A stretch of DNA of 54,511 nt. Source: a virus. The position numbers were made by a program, and so were the translations under genes. The notes beneath the pieces are model-generated. The model did not search any database. It was not told the DNA's origin and worked only from the letters and a program-made list of their open reading frames with translations. Shown in pieces: positions 31,179-39,282 of this stretch. Numbering within the stretch: position 1 is the first letter of the stretch; every line of letters starts with the position of its first letter. The DNA lies in the IMG/VR virus record IMGVR_UViG_3300020450_000031, positions 1 to 54,511 of that record. One strand, written 5' to 3'.

Positions 31179-31538
31179 CTAAGCTCTACCTTTTAGCTGT
31201 GCTATTAATGTATCTAATGCTTCTCTAGTAGCAAAAAGATCATTCATTAATGTCTGCACATCATTTACTAATTTTATATAATCGTCATAATCAGGAACTT
31301 TTTGGCCAGATATGGTATAACCAATTCCTTTTGCGTTTACCGCCAAAGCGTCTTGACTACCAAGAGTGTTAAGTTTTATTTGATCAATCGCCACAGCTTT
31401 ACTAGCTAAATCTTCTTCTCCACGAGTACCTGTAAGTAACTCTACGTTTTCTTTTAGCGCTGTCACCAATACTATAGTTGCGCCTCCAGATAGGTTTCCT
31501 TGTGGTACTGCTGGTATAGCAGCGTAACGTGTTGCCAT
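31179..31538 (-). CDS. Small structural protein, 119 aa
   Basis: It is coupled to the upstream tail gene by a TAATG overlap. The 119-residue protein is helical in its C-terminal half (YIKLVNDVQTLMNDLFATREALDTLIAQL), as in small coiled-coil virion proteins, with a short beta-rich N-terminus. No family is recognised. It sits between the nozzle-like protein and the 322-aa structural gene and may connect the tail to the internal proteins. Confidence 0.55.
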   Translation of the reverse strand: MATRYAAIPAVPQGNLSGGATIVLVTALKENVELLTGTRGEEDLASKAVAIDQIKLNTLGSQDALAVNAKGIGYTISGQKVPDYDDYIKLVNDVQTLMNDLFATREALDTLIAQLKGRA

Positions 31539-33928
31539 TATGATGCCCTCAATCCGAATGGCGTCTCACCTAAGTGTATACTTCGTATCCTAGCTGATCC
31601 AGCCACTCCCACTTCAAATGTATCACTTCTGTAACCTGTAGGCAATCTAAATATGTTGTCAGATGATATTGTGTTTTCATAAACTAACACTTTGTTAACC
31701 CAAAATCTAAAGGTAACAGGCAGTGCGCCTGGGACATCTTGTAAATAAGATGTCAAGTTATCTTCATTTATAGGTGCTGAATTTAATGTGCCAAGCTCTG
31801 GTACAGTAGTATTATTTGCATTTGCAGTAGGCCCATTAACAGTTCCTATCTGTGCATTGTTTGCCCATACAGTAGTATTGTTTGTCGGTACTAATGCGTT
31901 TGCAGCAACTAAAGCGTTGGTTTGAGAGTCAGGTGTTGCGTAATCAGCAATAACCCTAGCCGCACCTAAGTTAAGATAATCTTTTGTTGTAATTGTTTTT
32001 GACTTCCACTCCAATGGAGCAAGTGGTTCTGTACCTTTATCCCACTCAAATAAATCACCTTGTTGTCCCGTTACATAGTAAAAATTGTTTGTATCTGGAT
32101 CTGCGTATGCTGCAGTAAACGTATAGTCTACAGATACAAAATACCCACCAATCCTTTGATCTTGCTCAAATATAAACGAACCAGCTGAATGAGACCCAAA
32201 ATACTTACCATTGTAATAAGCACCTACAACTGTTGTAGGATCTACAGTAGCATTCCAAGTATCCCAGTCATGCACAAACTTAGTAATTAGATCTAACCCT
32301 GTAGCTGGGCTGTATACCGCCATACCTGCATACGTAGAGAACATTACACCAAAACCCATGTTTACAACTGAGTCTTTAGACAAGCATGGATACGGTGTAT
32401 CAATCTTAGCAATGTCCATGTTTTGCGGTGTACTACCTGTAATTTGATATGCGTTTTCTTCTGTAAGTGCCACAATAAAACCAGAAGCAACTCCAAGGGC
32501 AACAATATTATATTCTGTAGTAAGTCTAAATTTAGCAGGCCATGCAAAGGGCTGGTAAGGTAGCGAGAAACATACTTGGTTTCCAAAAAACCCTACAAAC
32601 ACACCGTTAGACGCAAGTGCCAAACCCTGCATATTCTCTGGTGGTGGATCGTTATCAGCACTACCTAGTATAGTAGAAAGGTTACTAAACAGAAAATCAT
32701 CAACAAAGTGATAAGGGTTAGTCAAAACTGGATCACCGTAGTATCTAGCTGTGTCATCTATAGACTCAGCAACATCATGGTATTTCTTACCAGTAGTATC
32801 TGCTGTAGTAGCTTTATCTGCTCCAGAGCTTGTATAAGTAATAGTCCTGTTACCAGTAACACTAAGAACTATACCATCTGTCACATTAAACGAAGTATCT
32901 GTACATCCAGAAATTTTAAATCTGTCACCCTCTGATAAATTGTGGTAATCAGCAAACTCAACTGTTGCTACGTTAGTTGCCCTAGCTACTGTAGCTACTG
33001 CTACAGGATACCAAGCATCAGTAAGTTTGTAGTAAGCTGTTCCTGATGCTGTAGGTATTGTACGGTACAGTCTAAGTCCACGTATAAAATTTTGAGCAGG
33101 AACAGAAGGTGGTGTTGAAGGAAGGTTAGTAAGAGTTACAACTTGACCTTCTTTTAGAAAATCACTGTCTGATGGATCAGAAGGTATCGACTCTTCACCC
33201 CAAGGTGTAATCCAGCTGTATATATAGTTTCGGGCTTGAGTCGTACCTGCAAGATCAATTTTACCATTAGTATCTGCTGTAACTGAAACGTTATCACCAG
33301 TATTAAAATACTGTAAGCTAGTAGGACTAAGTACTGTAGCAGTAACGTTAGTAGAATTAAATGTTTCTGGGATAGTACCTGTAAAATCACGTACTGTTAT
33401 AATATTGCCAGTTTTAATATTGTGGTTTCCATTAGTCACAACAGTAGCTTGATTAGCTGAGTCTCTAGCAAATGATACTGAGTCTAATGTGTTAAATGCT
33501 GTTACTGATGTAGTGGGTTGTACTGTAGGTAATGGTAAGCCTAGTTGGTAAAAAGAATTAGTTGCGGGGTATGGGCCAGCACCAGAAGTAGCTAGGTCAT
33601 AAGTTGATACTTTAGGTGGGCCATCGCCTGTGTAATAAAACCTTTGTTCATCTTCTTCAAAGGCATCACCCTGTGACGCTTTAACAATGTCAACGCTAGT
33701 ATTCCAAGATAGCCATTTTACAACACCTGTAGGACTAGTTAGCGGATACACAGTTTTTACTGTACCTGTACGTCCTATGTTCTGATCAAACACAGGTTTC
33801 CTGTAAGGTATTAAATCTCCAGAGTATAGCTTAGTATTATATGCTGTTTGAGCTGCACCATCAGGTAGCAACTCTGTAGTTATTCTTGGCGCTTCACCTA
33901 GGAATTTTAATAACTTAACTGATGCCAT
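31538..33928 (-). CDS. Tail nozzle-like protein (T7 Gp12 analogue)
   Basis: The 796-residue, beta-rich protein starts KLLKFLGEAPRITTELLPDG and continues SGDLIPYRKP. That segment is typical of phage tail tubular protein B/nozzle proteins that open the DNA exit channel. Regularly spaced Gly, Thr, Val and Tyr strands fit a beta-propeller. Length matches T7 Gp12 (794 residues). It follows the lysis genes and precedes the ejection proteins. I assign it by pattern and position, not by search. Confidence 0.65.
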   Translation of the reverse strand: MASVKLLKFLGEAPRITTELLPDGAAQTAYNTKLYSGDLIPYRKPVFDQNIGRTGTVKTVYPLTSPTGVVKWLSWNTSVDIVKASQGDAFEEDEQRFYYTGDGPPKVSTYDLATSGAGPYPATNSFYQLGLPLPTVQPTTSVTAFNTLDSVSFARDSANQATVVTNGNHNIKTGNIITVRDFTGTIPETFNSTNVTATVLSPTSLQYFNTGDNVSVTADTNGKIDLAGTTQARNYIYSWITPWGEESIPSDPSDSDFLKEGQVVTLTNLPSTPPSVPAQNFIRGLRLYRTIPTASGTAYYKLTDAWYPVAVATVARATNVATVEFADYHNLSEGDRFKISGCTDTSFNVTDGIVLSVTGNRTITYTSSGADKATTADTTGKKYHDVAESIDDTARYYGDPVLTNPYHFVDDFLFSNLSTILGSADNDPPPENMQGLALASNGVFVGFFGNQVCFSLPYQPFAWPAKFRLTTEYNIVALGVASGFIVALTEENAYQITGSTPQNMDIAKIDTPYPCLSKDSVVNMGFGVMFSTYAGMAVYSPATGLDLITKFVHDWDTWNATVDPTTVVGAYYNGKYFGSHSAGSFIFEQDQRIGGYFVSVDYTFTAAYADPDTNNFYYVTGQQGDLFEWDKGTEPLAPLEWKSKTITTKDYLNLGAARVIADYATPDSQTNALVAANALVPTNNTTVWANNAQIGTVNGPTANANNTTVPELGTLNSAPINEDNLTSYLQDVPGALPVTFRFWVNKVLVYENTISSDNIFRLPTGYRSDTFEVGVAGSARIRSIHLGETPFGLRAS

Positions 33929-34380
33929 TATGTCACCTCAAAATGCGGGGCATCTATAAATGGGCGCTTGCCTTGCCGCCTACGTAAATCAATATATGCA
34001 AGCATAAGTTCTTCCATAGTCCCTTCCCAATCTCGTATATCTTCAACATGCCATGCTGCACCCCAACGTATTGACAGATCATGTTCCATAGCTGCTGTTT
34101 TCATAGCTTCAGCAACATCATCGTAGACATTCAACTCCCAACTTATTTTAGGGCCTATGTACGCAACAAGATCTACAGCGTTACCATCAAGATGTTTACT
34201 GTTCATTGTTTGTGACGCACCTGACTCTACTAACTCTTTCTGTTCTTCCACAGTTCTGAGTCCACAAGTTACACCAAAGTCAACCTTTGTATAATCAATA
34301 GCCGATTGAACAACTTTACTTAGCTTATCGTCTACACCTTCTAGTCTACTAAGACTACGTTCTGATAATACATAACTCAT
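33928..34380 (-). CDS. Endolysin, M15 peptidase (L-alanyl-D-glutamate type)
   Basis: The 150-residue enzyme has the M15/VanY-type zinc site: SKHLDGNAVDL (S-x-H-x2-G-x-A-x-D with His and Asp ligands) near residue 70, and the third ligand in DAPHFE at the C-terminus. An RTVEEQKEL helix precedes the first ligands. It would cut the peptide cross-bridge of peptidoglycan for lysis. No signal peptide is seen, so release depends on the holin encoded just upstream. The start overlaps the holin stop by 4 bases. Confidence 0.9.
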   Translation of the reverse strand: MSYVLSERSLSRLEGVDDKLSKVVQSAIDYTKVDFGVTCGLRTVEEQKELVESGASQTMNSKHLDGNAVDLVAYIGPKISWELNVYDDVAEAMKTAAMEHDLSIRWGAAWHVEDIRDWEGTMEELMLAYIDLRRRQGKRPFIDAPHFEVT

Positions 34381-34754
34381 TTTTTACTATCCGTTTTTTT
34401 CATCTTGTCATATGACCTCATTCCCCCGATTCCGAGCATGCCGAACATTAGAGGCATCATCACAGACATATCTGCTTGTGGTATTGTTATCCCAAACCCT
34501 GCACAAATTGGGGCTACCATATAATTTATTCCGAGGCTGAGACCTGAAATCCAGCCAATGAGGGGTCGCCACGAGCTTTGAAACCAATTCCCTTGGGCGT
34601 CTGCCTTCAAAACTTCTATTTGGGCAAGTGCTAATTCTTGAGCGTGTTTCTCTGACATAGTAGCTATGTCGTGAGCCAACTTAGCTTTCTGATCTGCGTC
34701 AGGTATAAATTTGTCTAATAGCCCTGTTACTGGGCCAATCAATGCTTGTATCAT
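34377..34754 (-). CDS. Holin (3-TM GTA-type)
   Basis: The 125-residue product starts at the ATG at 34754, because AAGGAG lies 8 bases upstream and the ATG overlaps the upstream stop. An earlier GTG at 34760 would be only 2 bases from the site. An amphipathic, charged N-terminal half (DADQKAKLAHDIATM) is followed by GNWFQSSWRPLIGWISG, the hallmark of the 3-TM holin family first described for gene-transfer agents. Hydrophobic segments follow that hallmark. It would open the membrane for the M15 endolysin encoded immediately downstream. Confidence 0.8.
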   Translation of the reverse strand: MIQALIGPVTGLLDKFIPDADQKAKLAHDIATMSEKHAQELALAQIEVLKADAQGNWFQSSWRPLIGWISGLSLGINYMVAPICAGFGITIPQADMSVMMPLMFGMLGIGGMRSYDKMKKTDSKK

Positions 34755-34972
34755 CAACACATCTCCTTACCAGAGCAGTCTTCTGGAAAGCACTGCGGAA
34801 TCATAAAATAAAATTTATTATTTGTAGACTTGTGCCACATGCCGTCAGAGCGAAGCCAATTACATTGCTCAATGGTCATAGGCTGTTGAAGTGCCATCTG
34901 ACCAATGGGATGATTTGTAACACCATCGCTCCCCCACATGCTTATAACTAAAATGTATAATGTTTCTTTCAT
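34754..34972 (-). CDS. Small Cys-containing protein of lysis cassette, 72 aa
   Basis: Overlaps on both sides (4 bases upstream, 3 downstream) tie this 72-residue gene to the lysis cassette. The short hydrophobic N-terminus (ETLYILVISMW) could anchor or export it. Four Cys residues follow, C38 and three near the end (QCFPEDCSGKEMC), suggesting a disulfide-stabilised periplasmic protein. The function is unknown. A spanin-like or antiholin role is possible but unsupported. Confidence 0.55.
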   Translation of the reverse strand: MKETLYILVISMWGSDGVTNHPIGQMALQQPMTIEQCNWLRSDGMWHKSTNNKFYFMIPQCFPEDCSGKEMC

Positions 34973-35283
34973 TTTCTAGCCATCCATGCTGTAGTTCCCA
35001 TATATGCGCCTACAATACCAGCGCCTGATATATAGAAAAGGTTACTAATATCTGCGAGAGCTTGCACTCTCTCCAGAGGTACGAAAAACATGGCTGCAGT
35101 AAATACGCCCATAGCAATAAGTGTAAACCTTGCCATACGCAACTGCGCTAAGTTTCTTCGTAATGCTGTTTCAGTTTCTTTGATAGCCTTTATGTGAGAT
35201 AATTCTTTATCACTCACAATGCCATCTCCGTCTTCATCGTACTCAGCAAATTTACTTTTCTTTTGAAGTTTTTTCTGCGTCAT
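34969..35283 (-). CDS. EF-hand membrane protein, 104 aa
   Basis: Residues 16-27 form a canonical EF-hand calcium loop: D16, D18, D20, G21, S24 and E27 of DEDGDGIVSDKE. A helix of about 25 residues follows. Two hydrophobic segments (about 50-68 and 80-100) span the membrane. The N-terminal EF-hand would lie on one face of the membrane. Genes on both sides overlap by 4 bases, and the gene sits just upstream of a holin, so a role in timing or controlling lysis through divalent cations is an attractive inference. A canonical EF loop in a phage lysis cassette is unusual. Confidence 0.75.
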   Translation of the reverse strand: MTQKKLQKKSKFAEYDEDGDGIVSDKELSHIKAIKETETALRRNLAQLRMARFTLIAMGVFTAAMFFVPLERVQALADISNLFYISGAGIVGAYMGTTAWMARK

Positions 35284-35750
35284 CTAAATAGTCCCCTAAA
35301 GAAGAAATATACTGCAACACACGCAACAACTATGCCGATAATAACACCGCCACCGATAGTAACAGTCTCAGTAAGTTCTTCTCGTTCTTTCATCTTCCGC
35401 CTTCTTAATTCCTTTTCTGCTTCTTTAGCTTCAGCAATTCTTCTAGCTCTTTCTGCTATAATGCTTTGCCAAGTTCCAAATCCAAATCTATGGTCGATAA
35501 GCTGACGCATATCATCAAGGTGTTCTTCAGCCAGCTTTGCATTTATAGTCTCCTCTGCAATATTTTTAATACTGAAAGGATCGCTACTAGCCTCACGCTT
35601 AGCTTTTTGTGCTTCGTCTCGACCTTGTAATAATTTGTCTACATGTTTTGCTATATCTCCCACATCATTTGCTGTAGCAATGGTACTCTTAATACCATCT
35701 ACAGCGGATTTGACGAGGGCTATACCTGCAAGCGCTTCTGCTATCACCAT
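35280..35750 (-). CDS. Coiled-coil protein with C-terminal TM, 156 aa
   Basis: This 156-residue, mainly helical protein has a Lys/Glu-rich coiled coil around residues 50-128 (including GRDEAQKAKREA and KEAEKELRRRKMKEREE). One C-terminal membrane helix covers about 131-151 (GGGVIIGIVVACVAVYFFF). It would be tail-anchored, with its bulk in the cytoplasm or periplasm depending on topology. It opens the lysis cassette and overlaps the EF-hand gene. It may be a spanin-like or lysis-regulating protein. The family is not recognised. Confidence 0.6.
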   Translation of the reverse strand: MVIAEALAGIALVKSAVDGIKSTIATANDVGDIAKHVDKLLQGRDEAQKAKREASSDPFSIKNIAEETINAKLAEEHLDDMRQLIDHRFGFGTWQSIIAERARRIAEAKEAEKELRRRKMKEREELTETVTIGGGVIIGIVVACVAVYFFFRGLFR

Positions 35751-35771
35751 GTTATAACCCTCATACTGTCA

Positions 35772-35885
35772 CTACTTACCTTTCTTCTTTTTCTTCTTCT
35801 TTTTCTTTACTTCAGCTTTAGCTTTAGCTGCAGCCGCTTTGCCTTTTTTAGTATAGGCATACTTTTTTCCTGCTACATTTGGCAT
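35772..35885 (-). CDS. Polylysine-tailed mini-protein, 37 aa
   Basis: This 37-residue ORF starts MPNVAGKKYAYTKKGKAAAAK and ends in EV, nine Lys, Gly and Lys. The N-terminal GKKYAYTKKG pattern recurs in small phage proteins that I have seen beside structural genes. The extreme positive charge suggests binding to DNA or to acidic virion surfaces. A start codon is present with no ideal ribosome binding site, so the call depends on the conserved pattern and operon position. Confidence 0.5.
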   Translation of the reverse strand: MPNVAGKKYAYTKKGKAAAAKAKAEVKKKKKKKKKGK

Positions 35886-35886
35886 T

Positions 35887-36021
35887 TTATGTCACCTTCT
35901 TATTCATAATTTTTTTCTGCAAAAATGGTGGTAATTTTTTCTGGGCAGCCGTTAAGCCTTTTCCATTACCATTTTTCTTTTTGTTTCCATTACTGGATTT
36001 ATTTTTCATTGTATACGCCAC
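35887..36021 (-). CDS. Small basic protein, 44 aa (GTG start)
   Basis: The frame starts at a GTG (MAYTMKNKSSNG...) because AGGAGG lies five bases upstream. An ATG 12 bases further in would leave a longer spacer. The 44 residues are rich in Lys and Asn and end with LPPFLQKKIMNKK, giving strong positive charge. It is the partner of the 37-aa polylysine gene next to it. No family is recognised. Confidence 0.5.
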   Translation of the reverse strand: MAYTMKNKSSNGNKKKNGNGKGLTAAQKKLPPFLQKKIMNKKVT

Positions 36022-36022
36022 G

Positions 36023-36205
36023 TTAACCTCCTAATCTAAAAAGCACGGCTGTTAAAACCGATCCTGATCCTACAATCAAGATCCCTGCACAAGCAACTAG
36101 AATACGTTCTAGTCGGTTGATTCTGAACAAAATCATTTCATAACGCTCAGCACATACTGCTTCATGCGTTGCTAAATCTTTTTCTACTTCGCCAACTCTA
36201 GCCAT
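36023..36205 (-). CDS. XhlA-like membrane protein, 60 aa
   Basis: The start is set at the ATG at 36205, which overlaps the upstream stop (TAATG). A GTG upstream would extend it by five residues into the previous gene. A charged amphipathic helix (EKDLATHEAVCAERYEMILFRINRLE) is followed by a membrane helix (about 38-58). This layout resembles XhlA-type hemolysin/holin-associated proteins. It may help position a lysin or form a small membrane pore. The role is inferred. Confidence 0.55.
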   Translation of the reverse strand: MARVGEVEKDLATHEAVCAERYEMILFRINRLERILVACAGILIVGSGSVLTAVLFRLGG

Positions 36206-36621
36206 TATGAAATAATCCACTTCGCATTATACTCTGCATCAACTTCATTATTAATCTCTGTTATACCTGCTTTTGTATCATCATCAGGAACAGCTAACTC
36301 AGCAGAAGTATACTTTGCAGATATAAGCCCGTTTTTCTTTTGGCGTATAACTTCTGCGTACATATCTTGTACAATTTTAACATCGTCAGCATCAGCTAAA
36401 GTAAATTTATTTTTATTTGCTGTATTGAATACATTTTTATAATCATCCCAAAATGTAACGTATACAACTCCACTTTCATGCACATGCCACTCTACAGGAG
36501 AAACCCAATTCTCAGTGTCTTTCCAAGTTCCTGCAGGAGCAGGCGTATCAGGATGTACTATCTCTTTCATAGCAAGTGTTGTTTTATATAATTTTCTTGT
36601 TAGGTACGGTGTAAATGCCAT
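36205..36621 (-). CDS. Hypothetical protein, 138 aa
   Basis: The ATG at 36621 is chosen because AAGGAG lies seven bases upstream. A longer reading to 36669 would include that site inside the ORF. The soluble protein has many Trp and acidic residues (GTWKDTENWVSPVEWHVHESGVV). Its family is unknown. It follows the RCC1 fibre in transcription and could be a fibre chaperone, as many small genes after fibre genes are, but no motif supports that. Confidence 0.55.
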   Translation of the reverse strand: MAFTPYLTRKLYKTTLAMKEIVHPDTPAPAGTWKDTENWVSPVEWHVHESGVVYVTFWDDYKNVFNTANKNKFTLADADDVKIVQDMYAEVIRQKKNGLISAKYTSAELAVPDDDTKAGITEINNEVDAEYNAKWIIS

Positions 36622-36631
36622 GTGAATCTCC

Positions 36632-38764
36632 TTATAATGACCTTCTATGCCAATAGTAATAATGGACATTCATATTACTGCCATGACTATAATAGTAATT
36701 ATTACCTTTCATCCAAATAGTTCCATCAGTTAAAACCACAGTATAGTGATAATAACCGCTATAGTAATGTCCTTCTATATGCCATTCTTTAACTGAAGGC
36801 TGTGATTTACCCCAAAAATGTCCTACTCTACCTGCATTTATTGCACCTGAATGATTCCACGGTGCTTCATCCAAATGCGCTTCATCCATATTTACTGCGC
36901 CAGTATTAGTTGTTGAGTGCATACAGGCGGTGCAGTAACCAGAAAACCACATTCTTTTTTGGTTATCTAACATATACAAAGCCATAGATTGATAACCTGA
37001 ATTTCTAACTGGCCAAACCCTAGTTATTTGGGCTCTTGGGAATGTTAAATCTGTACCCGACAAAACGCCTCCGCTAGACGTAACAGATTGTTTTTGTCTA
37101 GCACTACCAGCATTAGTTGGCATCGAATCATAAGTAGTTGTATTTGGCGTAGTCCATGTAGTAGTGGTACTAGTGTTAGCTTCCATACGCCAGCCATTTG
37201 CATTATAACCAGCGGTTCTAATTGCTAAGCCTTGATTAGAGTTTTGCATATAGGTGTAAGCATCGCCAGGGCCATCTACGCCTCCGCTATTTCCACTAGA
37301 TACATTACCTAGAACACCACACCAGCCAAATGTAGAGCCAGCTCCTACAGAGTGGATAGCTGCATAATTATAAGATGAGTCTGCCTGTACCCAAGAAGTA
37401 CGATCTGATGTATCGCCCATGCCCGAATTGTAGTTACCATTATAACCAATTATATACAGGTTGCCGTTAGATTTAATATATGCACCCCCACCAATGATAC
37501 CGCCATTATAATAGTAAGTGTTGGCATTTTGTATCTGTTTTACATCTGTAACACCTGTCATTGGTGCTATAGTGCTGGTAATAACACCGCTACCAAAAGT
37601 ACTATGTCCGTTGTAATCATACCCTACAAACCATCCCTGACCTTGATCATCTACTGCGTATATAGAGGAAAAGCCAGTTGAGATCATAACACAGGGGTTA
37701 TTACCAAAACCATTACCATCTAAAAGAACAGGTTTACTTTGGTTTGTAGTATTACCTGTACCTAGCATGCTATACCCATTGTAACCCCAGCAGAACACTC
37801 TGCCATCATGCGTGATAACATAAAAGTTTGCCAAGGTCATACCTTGGTATCCACGAGGGTCATTACAAACAATACAGGATACTTCCATAGTAATACCATT
37901 GTTTGTAGCATTTGGGCCTAAGTATGGATTCTTAACAATTTGGTATCTGTCTGTAGTGTCACCTAAACCTAGCTGCCCATAACCATTATATCCGCCAACA
38001 AAAACGTTTCCTTTGTTTGTAAGTATAGCTATTGAATAATCTTGCTGACAAAACCGTACAAAATATTCACCATCTTCTAAACTTCCAAACTCTGTGCTAA
38101 GATTACACATCTGATTGATTTGTTCATCAAATGCTTGTGTAAATACTGGGCCTAAACCATAGTGACCATACCCAGATGTCATTAGCTGGTGGTCATCGGA
38201 CAAATATCTCAAACCAGGGGTATTATTAATAAAATAAGTAGCATCGTGTTTTACTGGGCCACAGTAATTTTGTAAGGCAAACGGATGCTGTGGAATCCAA
38301 TCTGCAGTCGCACCTGATTTACCATTGTAACGAGCTAACCAAGGTCTACTACCATCAGTGCCGTATACATTAGACCCATTAATATTCGCATAATCTGGCA
38401 AGTTAGACGTTAGAGGTTTGTAACCTGTAAAACCTTCGACATCACTATATCCGACTGTGCTTGAACCTTGTACAGTTAAGGCTTGACCTTGTGAACCTAT
38501 AGGGAGTCTAACATTAGATCCGCCATGACGAACAATAATATCACCATCGGTGGTTGTAGGTAATCCACCTTCTGCCATCAACTCCCAGTGTGAGCTGTTA
38601 GAGCTACTAGGTGCTCCAGCTGCACTACCTGTTTTATTTGCAGCATTTACGTATACCCAACTAGACCCGCTATGCTCAACAACATCGTCTTTTTCGTAAG
38701 TGTTACTCGTGGAGAAAGCACTCCTCCAAGTAAACTTAATTTTTCCTACATCTATTGTTGCCAT
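36632..38764 (-). CDS. RCC1-propeller tail fibre
   Basis: This 710-residue, probably receptor-binding protein begins with a segment of about 50 residues (KFTWRSAFSTSNTYEKDDVVEHSGSSWVYVN) with the Trp/Tyr pattern of small carbohydrate-binding domains (CBM5/12-like). A Tyr/Gly-rich body follows with RCC1-like repeats such as GYNGYGQLGLGDTTDR, CWGYNGYSMLGTGNTTNQ and IGYNGNYNSGMGDTSDR. RCC1 repeats form seven-bladed beta-propellers. The C-terminus is Tyr/His-rich. It lies last of four fibre genes. RCC1 propellers are rare as phage receptor-binding modules, so the identification rests on these repeat motifs. Confidence 0.75.
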   Translation of the reverse strand: MATIDVGKIKFTWRSAFSTSNTYEKDDVVEHSGSSWVYVNAANKTGSAAGAPSSSNSSHWELMAEGGLPTTTDGDIIVRHGGSNVRLPIGSQGQALTVQGSSTVGYSDVEGFTGYKPLTSNLPDYANINGSNVYGTDGSRPWLARYNGKSGATADWIPQHPFALQNYCGPVKHDATYFINNTPGLRYLSDDHQLMTSGYGHYGLGPVFTQAFDEQINQMCNLSTEFGSLEDGEYFVRFCQQDYSIAILTNKGNVFVGGYNGYGQLGLGDTTDRYQIVKNPYLGPNATNNGITMEVSCIVCNDPRGYQGMTLANFYVITHDGRVFCWGYNGYSMLGTGNTTNQSKPVLLDGNGFGNNPCVMISTGFSSIYAVDDQGQGWFVGYDYNGHSTFGSGVITSTIAPMTGVTDVKQIQNANTYYYNGGIIGGGAYIKSNGNLYIIGYNGNYNSGMGDTSDRTSWVQADSSYNYAAIHSVGAGSTFGWCGVLGNVSSGNSGGVDGPGDAYTYMQNSNQGLAIRTAGYNANGWRMEANTSTTTTWTTPNTTTYDSMPTNAGSARQKQSVTSSGGVLSGTDLTFPRAQITRVWPVRNSGYQSMALYMLDNQKRMWFSGYCTACMHSTTNTGAVNMDEAHLDEAPWNHSGAINAGRVGHFWGKSQPSVKEWHIEGHYYSGYYHYTVVLTDGTIWMKGNNYYYSHGSNMNVHYYYWHRRSL

Positions 38765-38775
38765 AATTACACATC

Positions 38776-39282
38776 CTAACTAGTTGTTAATATCAAATGC
38801 CCACTAGCATTTATACTTATTTGAATATCTCCTGGGACAAATTTAGTAACTGGATAATCTGAATCTGTATAATTATCTGTACTGCCAGAAGCTGTGTAAT
38901 CAATATTCAGATCATCTCCGTTTATATAAAACCCGTACCATTCCATACGTTGTCCGCCGCCACCTTGAGTCTGCGTAAACAGATCATTAATTAATGCGGC
39001 TACAACTCTCATTTCTACCCTATCACCTGCACTAAATGATCTAGCTGTAGTACCATCTTGTGCTCGAACAATAGTAAGTGCATCGGTAGCTCTATGAGTA
39101 CATTTTACAATTTCTGTATTTAACGCTGTATCAACTAGCGTAATATAAAAATAATCAGTGCCAGAACTTGACACAGCTGGAAATAACGCTCCTGTACCAC
39201 TAGTTAAATTTATAGTGGTATCTGTAGTATTAATACTACCTGTTAATGCGCTTTTAGCGCTATTTGAAGCTACAGCAACCAT
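38776..39282 (-). CDS. Short tail fibre, shared N-terminal domain, 168 aa
   Basis: Residues about 8-92 repeat the N-terminal domain of the next two fibre genes: SAKSALTGSI, FPAVSSSGTDYFYIT, TEIVKCTHRATDALTIVRAQDGTTARSFSAGDRVEMRV. A short Gly-rich C-terminal domain follows (TQGGGGQ, then INGDDLNIDYTASGS). It is the smallest of three paralogues and has a much shorter distal part than the others. The ATG overlaps the upstream stop. It is probably a minor fibre or a connector to the virion. Confidence 0.75.
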   Translation of the reverse strand: MVAVASNSAKSALTGSINTTDTTINLTSGTGALFPAVSSSGTDYFYITLVDTALNTEIVKCTHRATDALTIVRAQDGTTARSFSAGDRVEMRVVAALINDLFTQTQGGGGQRMEWYGFYINGDDLNIDYTASGSTDNYTDSDYPVTKFVPGDIQISINASGHLILTTS

